A stretch of DNA of 64,000 nucleotides from Oscillospiraceae bacterium (GTDB lineage Bacteria > Bacillota > Clostridia > Oscillospirales > Ruminococcaceae), in assembly GCA_015067175.1 (NCBI GenBank), contig SVMX01000008.1, forward strand, positions 65,888 to 129,887, given 5' to 3'. The notes under the pieces were generated by a model that was given only the letters and a program-made list of their open reading frames with translations, was not told the DNA's origin and ran no database searches. The position numbers and the translations under genes are program-made. Below are positions 45,281 through 54,211 of the stretch, in pieces (the stretch's first letter is position 1; each line of letters begins with the position of its first letter).

Positions 45281-47185
45281 ATGTCACAAGAAAAAAAGAT
45301 CGCGGTGCTTATCGACAGCGATAACGTTTCCGCAAAATACGCGCAGTTTATAATGCAGGAGGTCGAGAAATACGGCGTTCCTACCTATAAAAGAGTTTAC
45401 GGCGATTGGGAAAAGGGCGGCAACGGTTGGCACAACGCGGCGATAAACTATTCAATAATGCCTGTTCAGCAGTGCAGCTATATCGCGGGCAAAAACGCGA
45501 CCGATTTTTCTATGATAATCGACGCGATGGATATTCTTTATACAAGCGATGTTGACGGCTTTTGTCTTGTGACAAGCGACAGCGATTTCACACGTCTTGC
45601 AATAAGACTGCGCGAGGCGGGAAAGCTTGTTGTGGGCATCGGCGAGCTGAAAACTCCGCGCGCGTTTACCGTTAGCTGTCAGCATTTCTGCTATCTCAAT
45701 CAGCTTTGCGAGCCTGAGGGAATGCAGGACGAAAAAACTATCCGCAAGGCTGTGCTTGACTATGTTACAGAGCATGACGGCGAGCGCATCGACCTTGCAA
45801 GGGTCAGCGCTGTGCTTACCTCGCGCTTTGGAAATATAAATTTTGACGAGCTTGGCTACAAGCGTTTTTCCTCGTTTATCGACAGCTTTAAGGAGCTTCG
45901 CCGCAGCAATACTTTTGTTTCGGTTAAGAAGAAAAAAGCGGCTATTCTCGCGCCCGTTGTAAACTCCGAGGATATCACAGAGGAGCAGCTCGTGTCGGCG
46001 ATAAAGGACTATTTCAGTGAGTTTGCGCCGCAGAATGACAACATGATGAAGATTGAAAGCTATCTTGCACAAAGGTTTGGCAAGGTAGATTTCTCGCGCT
46101 TTGGTTCAAAGAGATTTGCAAAATTTATAGACAAGCATAGCTGCTTCAAGCGCACAGGCACGCTTGTAGAGCCTGTTGAGGTGAACACACCTGAGCTTAC
46201 TGCCGAAATATTGAAGCAGGAGGCTGTGGACTATGCGGCGGCAAGCTCTCCTAAGGGCGGAAACGCAGGACAGCTCAACAATTATCTCATCGGAAAATAC
46301 GGCAAGAATTATTATCGTGCGCTTGGCTTCAGTGATTTCCACAAGGCACTGGAGTCTATTGAGGAAATAGCTGTTGACAACAACCTCATCTTCTTAAAAG
46401 CGGAGCGCCCTGCCGTTTCTTATGAGATGATAGATGCAGACAAGGCGGCTGAAGCGGTAAAAGCATACGCCGCGGATAATATGCCGCAGGGCGGAAATAT
46501 CGGACAGCTCAACAATGAGCTTATCTCAAGATTTGGCAAGAGCTATTGCTCAGACCTAGGCTTTGCGGACTACAAGTCAATGCTTGCGGCTATCGGCGGA
46601 GTAACTGTAAAGCGCAATCGCATTTATCTTGCGATAGTAAGCGAGCAGCAGCACAGAGAGGAAATAGAAGTCGCGCCCCGTGAAGAGCAGGCTGAAGAAG
46701 AAACTGTGCAGATTTCCGAGCAGGAGCTTCAGCAGGTAATCGTACAGCCTCTCCCCGAAAAGCCTGACATGAACGCAATTCGCCGCGATGTGCTGAACTT
46801 CACTGCGACAGCGGAAAACGGCGGCGGTCTGTCGGCGCTTGGAAAAATGCTTGACGAAAAATACGGCAAGGGTACGCTTAAAGAGATGGGCTTCACCTCC
46901 ATGCGAAAGCTTGCCGCAGAGATAAAGGGCGTTGTGATAAAGGCTAACAAGCTGTATATCGACGAGGCTTTTGCAAAGCAGACTGAGGAGATAGAGCAAT
47001 TTGTAATCGACTTTGCAAACAGTGACGGAAAGCGCAGTGTAAGGGCGCTTGGAATGCAGCTCAAAAAGAATTTCAAGGATTTCGATTTCCGTAACTACGG
47101 CTTCGACAGATTTACGGATTTCATAAACGCCATTGACGGAGTGAAAGCTGACAGATATCATGTAAGACCTTATAAGGAGAGCTGA
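45281..47185 (+). CDS. NYN nuclease domain with six LOTUS/OST-HTH-like repeats
   Basis: 634 residues. An N-terminal NYN (PIN-like, LabA type) domain covers about 1-145. It has conserved acidic residues in VLIDSDNVS, ATDFSMIIDAMD and LVTSDSDFTRLA, expected to bind metal for RNA cleavage. Six related units of about 65-70 residues follow, separated by spacers, each with a pattern of a helix, LxxxLxxKYGK..., (L)GF..F and a basic strand (first near 165, last ending at the C-terminus). They look like OST-HTH/LOTUS RNA-binding winged helices. The ATG with GAAAGGA sits just after a MITE; a longer in-frame start reads through the repeat and is rejected. Target RNA unknown. Confidence 0.85.
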   Translation: MSQEKKIAVLIDSDNVSAKYAQFIMQEVEKYGVPTYKRVYGDWEKGGNGWHNAAINYSIMPVQQCSYIAGKNATDFSMIIDAMDILYTSDVDGFCLVTSDSDFTRLAIRLREAGKLVVGIGELKTPRAFTVSCQHFCYLNQLCEPEGMQDEKTIRKAVLDYVTEHDGERIDLARVSAVLTSRFGNINFDELGYKRFSSFIDSFKELRRSNTFVSVKKKKAAILAPVVNSEDITEEQLVSAIKDYFSEFAPQNDNMMKIESYLAQRFGKVDFSRFGSKRFAKFIDKHSCFKRTGTLVEPVEVNTPELTAEILKQEAVDYAAASSPKGGNAGQLNNYLIGKYGKNYYRALGFSDFHKALESIEEIAVDNNLIFLKAERPAVSYEMIDADKAAEAVKAYAADNMPQGGNIGQLNNELISRFGKSYCSDLGFADYKSMLAAIGGVTVKRNRIYLAIVSEQQHREEIEVAPREEQAEEETVQISEQELQQVIVQPLPEKPDMNAIRRDVLNFTATAENGGGLSALGKMLDEKYGKGTLKEMGFTSMRKLAAEIKGVVIKANKLYIDEAFAKQTEEIEQFVIDFANSDGKRSVRALGMQLKKNFKDFDFRNYGFDRFTDFINAIDGVKADRYHVRPYKES

Positions 47186-47186
47186 T

Positions 47187-47897
47187 ATGGACAGCAGATT
47201 TTCACGCACCGAGCGCATTTTCGGTGCAGAGGGTATGCAAAGACTTGAAAACGCTTGCGTTGCGGTCTTCGGTGTCGGCGGCGTTGGCAGCTATATCGCG
47301 GAGGGACTTGCACGAAGCGGAGTCGGACATCTGCACCTTATCGACAGCGATGATGTGGATATAACCAACCTCAACCGTCAGATAGAGGCGCTTTCCGATA
47401 CCGTTGGAAAGCCGAAAGCCGAGGCTATGAAGCAGCGTATACTGCAAATAAATCCTCAGTGCGAGGTGACGGTGCATGATTGCTTTTTCCTGCCCGAAAA
47501 CTCCGACGAGTTTGATTTCACGCAGTATGACTATATCGCAGACGCTGTGGACACGGTGACGGCGAAGATAGAGCTTGTTATGAAAGCAGACCGCGAGGGC
47601 ACGCCGATAATCAGCAGCATGGGAACGGGAAACAAGCTCTCCCCTGCTATGCTGGAGGTATCTGATATCTACAAGACCTCGGTGTGTCCGCTTGCAAGAG
47701 TTATGCGGCAGGAGCTTAAAAAGCGCGGCATAAAAAAGCTTAAAGTGGTGTATTCAAAGGAAGAGCCGATAAAGGCTAAGCCCTCAGAGGAGGAAAACGA
47801 GCATCGCCGCAGTATTCCTGCAAGCGCTGTGTTTGTACCTGCGGCGGCAGGACTTATCATTGCCTCTGAAATTGTAAAAGAGCTGGTAAATTTTTAA
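47187..47897 (+). CDS. tcdA: tRNA threonylcarbamoyladenosine dehydratase
   Basis: An E1-like enzyme of 236 residues that cyclises t6A37 of tRNA to ct6A using ATP. It has the nucleotide motif VFGVGGVGSYIAEGLARSG, then LIDSDDVDITNLNRQ, and ISSMGTGNKLSP. It starts one base after the NYN gene stop, so the two are co-transcribed. Confidence 0.93.
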   Translation: MDSRFSRTERIFGAEGMQRLENACVAVFGVGGVGSYIAEGLARSGVGHLHLIDSDDVDITNLNRQIEALSDTVGKPKAEAMKQRILQINPQCEVTVHDCFFLPENSDEFDFTQYDYIADAVDTVTAKIELVMKADREGTPIISSMGTGNKLSPAMLEVSDIYKTSVCPLARVMRQELKKRGIKKLKVVYSKEEPIKAKPSEEENEHRRSIPASAVFVPAAAGLIIASEIVKELVNF

Positions 47898-48003
47898 ATA
47901 ATGGTGTTACTTTCTTTTAATTGTTGCGTATAAATGTATGAATAGGATATTATTTACAGTACTCTGATACTTCAATAACACATAAAAAGAAAGGAAAATT
48001 ATT

Positions 48004-48747
48004 ATGAAGAAGATTTTAAGCGCATTGCTCGCAGCTGCGGCTGTAGGAGCAATGACTGTTGCAGCATCGGCAGAGACCGAGTACTTTGAAGTGGCAGGCA
48101 TGAAAGGCACAATGTATGATGTTGTGACTGCTGATGGTTATGATTCCTTTGTTCATGTATGGGAAACAGAAGATGGCTGCTCCTCAATTGCTACCTACTA
48201 TTTTGAAGAGGGCGGTTACTACTCACACTACACAATGGAGCTGATCATTCCTGAGGACTGCACTTTGGAGCAATTTAACAAGAGCTTGAATGTTTTCTAT
48301 ACAGAGGATCAGATCACAGCCGTTGATGGAGAGAGATACACTGTTAACGAGGACTCGCTGCCTGACGTTGTCGGCTACGATGAGCTGAACGCTGAGGGTG
48401 CGCGTGAGTACAACAGAGAAATCGTTATATTCTTAAAGTATTTAGAGGATACACAGGGCGGCGAAGATGGCACAACCGATGACGGCGTTGCAGAAGATGG
48501 AGCATCAGACGACGGTTTAACAGATGACGGCACAGCAGACGATGAAATCGTAGATGAAGGCGCTGATGATGTCACAACTGACGACGGTGCGGCAGATGAC
48601 GAAAATACAGACGCAAGCGGTGAAACAGACGCTCCTGCTGACGAGTCTGAAAAGGCTTCCGCTGACACAGGTGTACACGGTACTGTTGCATTAGGCGTTG
48701 CTATCGCAGCAGCAGGCGCACTGGTTCTTTCCAAGAAGCGTGCATGA
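48004..48747 (+). CDS. Secreted Asp-rich protein with sorting-type C-terminus
   Basis: 247 residues: a signal peptide (cleavage near ASA-ET), a domain of about 120 residues of unknown fold, then an acidic repeat stalk built on DDG and DDE units (about 155-215). The tail is SADTG, a hydrophobic stretch and SKKRA. The C-terminus matches in layout and near-sequence that of the protein at 11.2-12.1 kb. It has AAAGGAAA ahead of the ATG and a terminator after. Probably a wall- or membrane-anchored surface protein. Confidence 0.8.
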   Translation: MKKILSALLAAAAVGAMTVAASAETEYFEVAGMKGTMYDVVTADGYDSFVHVWETEDGCSSIATYYFEEGGYYSHYTMELIIPEDCTLEQFNKSLNVFYTEDQITAVDGERYTVNEDSLPDVVGYDELNAEGAREYNREIVIFLKYLEDTQGGEDGTTDDGVAEDGASDDGLTDDGTADDEIVDEGADDVTTDDGAADDENTDASGETDAPADESEKASADTGVHGTVALGVAIAAAGALVLSKKRA

Positions 48748-48770
48748 TAGCATAAGCAATTTATAAAAAT

Positions 48771-48803
48771 TCTGCCGTACAAGTGGTTGTACGGCAGTTT
48801 TTT
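48771..48803 (+). terminator. Terminator of the Asp-rich protein gene
   Basis: A perfect 9-bp stem CTGCCGTAC/GTACGGCAG with an 8-base loop is followed by six T. Confidence 0.92.
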
Positions 48804-49167
48804 GTTATGGTTCGGAAATGCAAAAGGCATTTTAAAGTATCGCTAACGGCAATTGAAGAGTTTTTGCGAAACAAAATTGCTTGCCATAAGGGCAGTCTAA
48901 CCTGCGGTTGCAAGGACTTTTTCGCATAGTCTGCCATTTGGCGGACTATGTGAAAAACTGTCAGTATAGATTTTTGCCTTTGGCAAAAATCTATACGTAC
49001 ATCAAAGCCCCACGATTTCTCGCAGGGCTTTGATGCTGGTTTGGTTGGTAATTATATGAAAAGGGATCGGTATCGGTAATTAATGTTGAACTTCTCTCAT
49101 TCAACAACTTTATTATAACCATGCTGTATGAATTTTAAAAGTGCGTTTTGTGAAAAGTATGTGAGAG
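48804..49167. other. Gene-free region with three long hairpins
   Basis: 364 bases without a gene. Three hairpins stand close together: 48918-48957 (about 19 bp with two wobble pairs, TT loop), 48964-48996 (perfect 15 bp, TTT loop) and 49000-49035 (perfect 11 bp, 14-base loop). The last could end the minus-strand transporter operon. The set may be a repeat element or a structured RNA. Confidence 0.55.
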
Positions 49168-49839
49168 TTATTTGACATATGTCGCATTTTGCTGAATGGG
49201 CTTGAAATCGACCTTTTCGTGGAAAATGCGGCCAATTGTAAAGGCTCCTGTAATGGAAACGGCAAGCGTTCCGACAAATATCAGCGCACCTGCCCAAAGC
49301 GGCAGACCGAAGCCGAATTCCCATACTTCCAAAGGTATTGCAAAAAACAGACCCATCACAGGGAATATGATATAAACGCCCAGTATCATGCCGTAGTTGA
49401 TATTCAGCGCGATAGTACCCATGATTATATAGCAGAGCATAAGCGGCGCGGAAACTATCAGCATATCGCAAAGATTGTTCATGTCAAGTCCCGATACGAT
49501 GCAGAATATTGCATAGGCTGCATTTACCAGCACCGTTCCTCCTCCGCCTAGAATAACGCAGTAGGTCGGTATTGAGAAGCGTTTAAGCTGTTTTGAAAAC
49601 GGTGCACTGCGCATAAGACGGTTGCCTGTGACATCTGCGCACAGGAACATGAGATTAAGCATCACAGACAGCATCACGCCAAGATGTGCACCGATTTTGC
49701 ACATGATATAGTCCTCAACGCCGACAGGCTCGTGAGCAAGCGCAACAGCGACCATCATGCCGAGCATAAAAACAATTGAAATGATATTCAGCACAATGTG
49801 GCAAAATCCGCGTTTGAACAGAAATTTTAAACCTTTCAT
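49168..49839 (-). CDS. ABC-2-type membrane subunit (second permease)
   Basis: 223 residues with about six transmembrane helices and no motif beyond that topology. Last gene of a five-gene operon with a GntR regulator, a small protein, an ATPase and another permease. Its ATG overlaps the stop of the preceding permease (ATGA), with AGGAG upstream. It is likely the partner half-transporter; substrate unknown. Confidence 0.8.
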   Translation of the reverse strand: MKGLKFLFKRGFCHIVLNIISIVFMLGMMVAVALAHEPVGVEDYIMCKIGAHLGVMLSVMLNLMFLCADVTGNRLMRSAPFSKQLKRFSIPTYCVILGGGGTVLVNAAYAIFCIVSGLDMNNLCDMLIVSAPLMLCYIIMGTIALNINYGMILGVYIIFPVMGLFFAIPLEVWEFGFGLPLWAGALIFVGTLAVSITGAFTIGRIFHEKVDFKPIQQNATYVK

Positions 49840-50504
49840 TCGCTTCTCCTCCATTTTTTCGCACTGCTTGTAAGCGTGTAGATAAGACCAATGATATACA
49901 CTGCGGCAGAAACGCCAAGTGCTATCCACAATACTATATCAGGAATACGCTCTCCGTCCTCGGCAAGCGCCGCGGAAAAGCCGAACAGTCCTCCCGCTAA
50001 GACGAAAACAGGCATAAGCAGCACCAATCTGAGCCATTGGCGTTTGGTGTTTCCGAGCAGATTGATCAAACCTATTGCAATCAGAGATATTACAGCGGAA
50101 TAAATCGGTGACGCGCCAAGCTGGAATAACGAGAACAGCAGAATTTGAAGTCCCATAGCAAACAGCATTATTAAAAACGCTACGAGATTTCCCGCAAGTA
50201 TCGCCTGCACATAGCTTTTTTTACTGCTTGGTATCGAATGCAGATATTTATATCCGGGTGTTATTTGCATATTGTAGGAATAAATCGCATTAAGCATAAG
50301 TCCGCCCGACAGTGGTATGAACATACCGAACGCGGGCACAAAGCTTGCTAAAAAGCCTGCCGCAAAGCTATCCTCGGGAACTTCTATCATATTCATCAGC
50401 GACATCGCACCGAATACCGCGCAAAAGACCAATATCAGCTGCAGCACGTTTTTTATCGTGTAGTTTCCCGTAAAGATACGGAACGAACGGAACATCTCTT
50501 TCAT
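49836..50504 (-). CDS. ABC-2-type membrane subunit (first permease)
   Basis: 222 residues with about six transmembrane helices. The start MKEMFRSFRIFTGNYTIKN overlaps the ATPase stop by 4 bases. It forms the membrane part of the exporter with the following gene. Systems of this form (GntR, ATPase, two permeases) in Firmicutes often respond to wall-active peptides, but no specific feature proves that here. Confidence 0.8.
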   Translation of the reverse strand: MKEMFRSFRIFTGNYTIKNVLQLILVFCAVFGAMSLMNMIEVPEDSFAAGFLASFVPAFGMFIPLSGGLMLNAIYSYNMQITPGYKYLHSIPSSKKSYVQAILAGNLVAFLIMLFAMGLQILLFSLFQLGASPIYSAVISLIAIGLINLLGNTKRQWLRLVLLMPVFVLAGGLFGFSAALAEDGERIPDIVLWIALGVSAAVYIIGLIYTLTSSAKKWRRSE

Positions 50505-51385
50505 CGTATTTCCTCCGCGTATTTGAGCAGACCGATGCTGAGCTGCTGCAGTGTGGGAGCTTCGCTGTCAACGCCAAGCTTTGCAAGCTCCTCGGCGTTT
50601 TCCGCAAGTATCAGACCCTCAAAAACAGTGCGATTTTTGTTGTGCGACATAAGCAGATGTTTTGCGTTGTCATAGTCCTCTGCTGCGCCGTGAGCTATCA
50701 TGTATTTTTCTTTAAGCTCCTCGACAAAGCCCTGTTCGATTATCTTGCCCTTATCCATGAAGATAGCATAGTCTGCGGCGTTCTCCATATCGGCGATGTT
50801 GTGAGTGGAGAAGATTATCGACTTTTCTCCGTCGCCGTCGTCGAGGTATTCGCGCAGACGGTCACAAAGACGGTCGCGCATAAGCGGGTCTAGCGAAGAA
50901 CCCGGCTCATCAAGGATAAGCAGGTCTGTTTCTCTTGCAAAAACAGCGGCAAGGCTTATTCTCATGCGGTTTCCGTCCGACTGCTTATACATAGGCTTCG
51001 GCTTTTTTGTGATATCGCTGTCAACGTCAAGCTGCTCGCAAAGGCTGCGGAACTTTTCGCGATTGAAGCTTTCAAATGCAAGCTCCATCGACATTGCGAT
51101 GTCCTTTGCTGACCAGCCCTGCGGAAAAAACTCGTTGCTTGCACAGTAGCCTATTCTCTCGCGCACTTCGGGGAGATCAATGTCGTTGTGTTTTCCGAAA
51201 TATGTGACCTCGCCCTCGGTCTTGCGTATAACGCCGCAAAGTGTGTCGATAAGCGTGGTCTTGCCTGCGCCGTTAGCGCCGATAAGAGCGGTAGCAAAAC
51301 CCTTGGGTATTTCCAAGTCAATCTCGCCTAGGGTGAATTTATTGTATTTCTTTATCAAACCTTTAGTTGTCAAAATACTATCCAT
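50501..51385 (-). CDS. ABC transporter ATPase with unusual signature
   Basis: 294 residues. Walker A is GANGAGKTT, Walker B is DLLILDEPGSSLD and the switch His is in FSTHN. The signature position reads KQSDGNRMRISLA instead of LSGGQ, and the linker ends with a long C-terminal extension (about 235-294). It drives the two downstream permeases. GGAG precedes the ATG. It resembles the YtrB/bacitracin-type branch that goes with YtrA-like GntR regulators. Confidence 0.93.
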   Translation of the reverse strand: MDSILTTKGLIKKYNKFTLGEIDLEIPKGFATALIGANGAGKTTLIDTLCGVIRKTEGEVTYFGKHNDIDLPEVRERIGYCASNEFFPQGWSAKDIAMSMELAFESFNREKFRSLCEQLDVDSDITKKPKPMYKQSDGNRMRISLAAVFARETDLLILDEPGSSLDPLMRDRLCDRLREYLDDGDGEKSIIFSTHNIADMENAADYAIFMDKGKIIEQGFVEELKEKYMIAHGAAEDYDNAKHLLMSHNKNRTVFEGLILAENAEELAKLGVDSEAPTLQQLSIGLLKYAEEIR

Positions 51386-51412
51386 AATATTTTCTCCATA
51401 TATTACCGAATG

Positions 51413-51649
51413 TTATTGAATTTGATAAGTGGTAGCACCGTTTGCGAATGCTTCGTATATCCTTTCAAGCTCTGACTTAGCGCTCTCCTCATCGGGATAT
51501 GCGCCAAGCGTGGGAGTGAGGAGATTTGAAATCGCGTACACACAGCCTATCAGCAGAAATTTTTCGTCCTTTTTGCCGCCGAGGTTTCTTTCAATGCTTA
51601 TTCTTGCGCAATCAACGATGCTTTTTTTGTCCTGCGTAAAGATTATCAT
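51413..51649 (-). CDS. Small conserved-looking protein in the transporter operon
   Basis: 78 residues with no recognised domain. It starts MIIFTQDKKSIVDCARISI and ends in a Tyr/Gln tail, with one weakly hydrophobic stretch (FLLIGCVYAISNLL). It lies 10 bases after the GntR gene and 27 before the ATPase, in the same direction, so it is part of the operon. Function unknown. Confidence 0.7.
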   Translation of the reverse strand: MIIFTQDKKSIVDCARISIERNLGGKKDEKFLLIGCVYAISNLLTPTLGAYPDEESAKSELERIYEAFANGATTYQIQ

Positions 51650-51659
51650 AACGGCCCTC

Positions 51660-52028
51660 TCAATCTATGTCGTAAAGCACATTTATCATGTCCGTAAGCT
51701 CCTCGCGGCTCATTCCCGCGAGCTTTGCCGATTCGATAGCGTTCTGCAGGTGCTGCTCCAAAAGCCTTAAATGCTGCTCTTTGACCATCTGTCTGTCCTG
51801 AGGATTTACGATGTAGCCCTTGCCCTGCACAGGCGCGATAAGTCCCTCCTCTGCGAGCTGTTCATACGCTTTCATTGTTGTGATAACGCTTATCTTCAGG
51901 TCGCGTGCAAGTCCTCTGATAGATGGCAGATATTCGCCCTCGGCTATCCTGCCGTTCATGATATCCTCTTTATATTGACTTGCTATCTGCTTGTATATCG
52001 GGATATCTGAGTTTTGCAGTATCTTCAA
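51660..52028 (-). CDS. YtrA-type GntR regulator
   Basis: 122 residues: a GntR winged helix (IPIYKQIASQYKEDIMNGRI, LPSIRGLARDL) and a short helical tail without a ligand domain, the YtrA/YhcF form that controls ABC exporters. The best start is TTG at 52028, 6 bases after AAAGGGGGG; an upstream reading of 46 more residues has no ribosome site. It heads its own operon and probably binds the palindrome over the promoter. Confidence 0.85.
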   Translation of the reverse strand: MKILQNSDIPIYKQIASQYKEDIMNGRIAEGEYLPSIRGLARDLKISVITTMKAYEQLAEEGLIAPVQGKGYIVNPQDRQMVKEQHLRLLEQHLQNAIESAKLAGMSREELTDMINVLYDID

Positions 52029-52069
52029 ATCATGCCCCCCTTTCTGCTTAGTGTTTATGTGTTGTATAT

Positions 52070-52100
52070 ACAGTATATACTGTTTTTGATGATTTGTCAA
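52070..52100 (-). promoter_or_regulatory. Promoter with GntR-type operator
   Basis: On the minus strand TTGACA (52100-52095), 17 bases, then TATACT (52077-52072). The perfect 14-bp palindrome ACAGTATATACTGT (52070-52083) covers the -10 box. Binding of the GntR protein would repress the whole transporter operon. Confidence 0.8.
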
Positions 52101-52239
52101 GAGGTTTTTAAAAAATATTGCAGATCGTATGATATTTATAATTAAAAACAGGGCGACGCAAAGCACGCCGCCACTAAGTTGTTTTAAATCAAGACAAAGA
52201 CCGCCCCGACGCTATTGTCAAGGCGGCTATGCTATTAAG

Positions 52240-53376
52240 TTATGATGACAGCTTATTGAGGATTATCTCAGCTATCTTGTACAGCGGCGCCTGAACAGTG
52301 ACTGCGCCGATCTTGAATGCCTCCATCGGCATACCGTACACGATGCAGGTCTCTTTATCCTGTCCTACGGTGAAAGCGCCTGCCTGTCGCATTTTGAGCA
52401 GACCCTCTGCGCCGTCCTTGCCCATTCCTGTGAGTATCGCGCCGATTGCGTTGCGTCTTGCGACCTCTGCAACACTTGTGAACATAACATCGACGGACGG
52501 GCAGTGACCAGAAACCTTTTCTCCCGGCTTAGACGAGATGTAGTATCCGCGCGAGTCTTTGCATAATCTCAGATGGTGCTCACCTGCACCGATTATAACA
52601 AGACCGTTGCGAAGCCTGTCGCCGTCCTCCGCTTCCTTTACGCTGACCTTACAGCCGCGGTCAAGGCGCTCCGCATAAAGCTTTGTGAAGCCTGCGGGCA
52701 TATGCTGAACAACGATAACGGGCGGCATATCTGCGGGAAATCCTTTGATAACCTGTTCAAGTGCTTCGGTACCGCCTGTTGAGGCGCCCAAAGCAACAAC
52801 GATATCGCTTTTGCGTTTTCCGCCGACTTCCGCGGCAATTGACTGCGAAATGTTTTCGATACGCTTGGACATACTTTGCGTATCCATCTGCACTTGTGAT
52901 TGCGGTCTTATCTGCGTCGGTGTCGGTGTCTGCACCTGCATTTGCGGAATATCATTGGTTGTTTTTTTGGCGTTTGCTTTAAGCTTACCCTTGGTGTATG
53001 CACGTTTTATCGACTCGCATACCAACTCCGCAAATCTCAGCATATCTGCATTGGTACGGGTGAGCGGCTTTGCGATGAACTCAGCGGCGCCCGCATTCAG
53101 TGCGTCGGCGTTTTTGTCCGCGCGCGAAGATATAACTATAGTGGGAATATAATATTGCGGAAGAAGTTTTTTTAGGAAAGCGATACCGTCCATTCGCGGC
53201 ATCTCGATATCGAGCGACATTACGTCGGGCTCATATTTTTCTATCATATCCCTTGCGGAATATGCGTCACCTGCTGTTCCAACAACCTCTATCTCCTCGT
53301 CCTGACGTATGTGACGTGCAAGCACCTCACGGAACAGGATAGAGTCATCAACGACCAGCAGTTTGATTTTTTTCAT
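52240..53376 (-). CDS. cheB: Chemotaxis protein-glutamate methylesterase CheB
   Basis: Removes methyl groups from chemoreceptors after phosphorylation. It has 378 residues: a receiver domain with phospho-site D56 (MSLDIEMPRMDG), a linker rich in Gln/Thr/Pro (about 145-170), and the esterase domain with triad S199 (GASTGGTEAL), H225 (VVQHMPAGF) and D321 (GMGKDGAEG). Last gene of cheA-cheW-cheR-cheB, 10 bases after cheR. Confidence 0.97.
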   Translation of the reverse strand: MKKIKLLVVDDSILFREVLARHIRQDEEIEVVGTAGDAYSARDMIEKYEPDVMSLDIEMPRMDGIAFLKKLLPQYYIPTIVISSRADKNADALNAGAAEFIAKPLTRTNADMLRFAELVCESIKRAYTKGKLKANAKKTTNDIPQMQVQTPTPTQIRPQSQVQMDTQSMSKRIENISQSIAAEVGGKRKSDIVVALGASTGGTEALEQVIKGFPADMPPVIVVQHMPAGFTKLYAERLDRGCKVSVKEAEDGDRLRNGLVIIGAGEHHLRLCKDSRGYYISSKPGEKVSGHCPSVDVMFTSVAEVARRNAIGAILTGMGKDGAEGLLKMRQAGAFTVGQDKETCIVYGMPMEAFKIGAVTVQAPLYKIAEIILNKLSS

Positions 53377-53386
53377 AACGAAGCTC

Positions 53387-54208
53387 CTACTTTATAGGCT
53401 TACGGTATATCGCAGGCTTAATATATTCAAATTGTGTTTCATTGCGTGCCACGCTTTCGGCATGACCGATATAGAAATAACCGCCGGGTTTTACCACGTC
53501 GTAAAATCTGTTGACCAGCGCATTTTTTGTCGGCTGATCGAAGTAGATCATTACGTTGCGGCAGAATATCAGATCAAACGGACGCATTTTGTAGCTGTTG
53601 GGCATAGGATCCATAAGATTGAAAGGCTTGAATATGATCTCTTTTTTGATCATATCGCATATTTCATACTTGTCGTCATCGACCTGCTTGAAATATTTGC
53701 TTTTCCATTCGGGGCTGAGACCCTTCATTCCGTCTGCTTGATAGATACCGCGTTTTGCCTTATCCATAACGTTGTTGGAAATGTCAGTGGCGAGTATCCT
53801 TGTATCCCAGCGGGATTTATCCTTGCCGAAATATTCGTGAAGCAGCATAGCTGTTGTATAGCACTCCTCGCCCGAGGAACAGCCTGCACTCCATATGCGT
53901 ATCTCGTTGGCTTTTGCGTTTGATACCACATACGGGAGAATAACGTCCTTTAAATAGGTGTAGTGCTCAGGCTCACGCATGAAAAACGTGTGATTTGTAG
54001 TGAGCTTGTTGAGGATAGTGGTTACCTCGGCGCCGGATTTATCGGCGATAACAGCGTCAAGATATTCGTCGTAGCTTGTGAAGCCGCGCTCTCTGAGCAT
54101 ATTTCCGAGGCGTCCCTGAATAAGTACGCGCTTTGCGGCAAGATTTATGCCGTAGTTATCGTGCATATATGACACAAGGCGCTGAAACTCGCGATCAGTG
54201 ATATCCAT
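53387..54208 (-). CDS. cheR: Chemotaxis protein methyltransferase CheR
   Basis: Methylates chemoreceptor glutamates with SAM, 273 residues. It has the N-terminal helical domain and the SAM site WSAGCSSGEECYTTAM, then FDLIFCRNVMIYF. Placed between cheW and cheB with gaps of 3 and 10 bases. Confidence 0.96.
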   Translation of the reverse strand: MDITDREFQRLVSYMHDNYGINLAAKRVLIQGRLGNMLRERGFTSYDEYLDAVIADKSGAEVTTILNKLTTNHTFFMREPEHYTYLKDVILPYVVSNAKANEIRIWSAGCSSGEECYTTAMLLHEYFGKDKSRWDTRILATDISNNVMDKAKRGIYQADGMKGLSPEWKSKYFKQVDDDKYEICDMIKKEIIFKPFNLMDPMPNSYKMRPFDLIFCRNVMIYFDQPTKNALVNRFYDVVKPGGYFYIGHAESVARNETQFEYIKPAIYRKPIK

Positions 54209-54211
54209 GGA

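Noticed and set aside
52140-52239. cheB terminator in the GC-rich gap
   Set aside because: A GCCGCC/GGCGGT stem exists, but the loop is long and the T run poor, so it is not listed.
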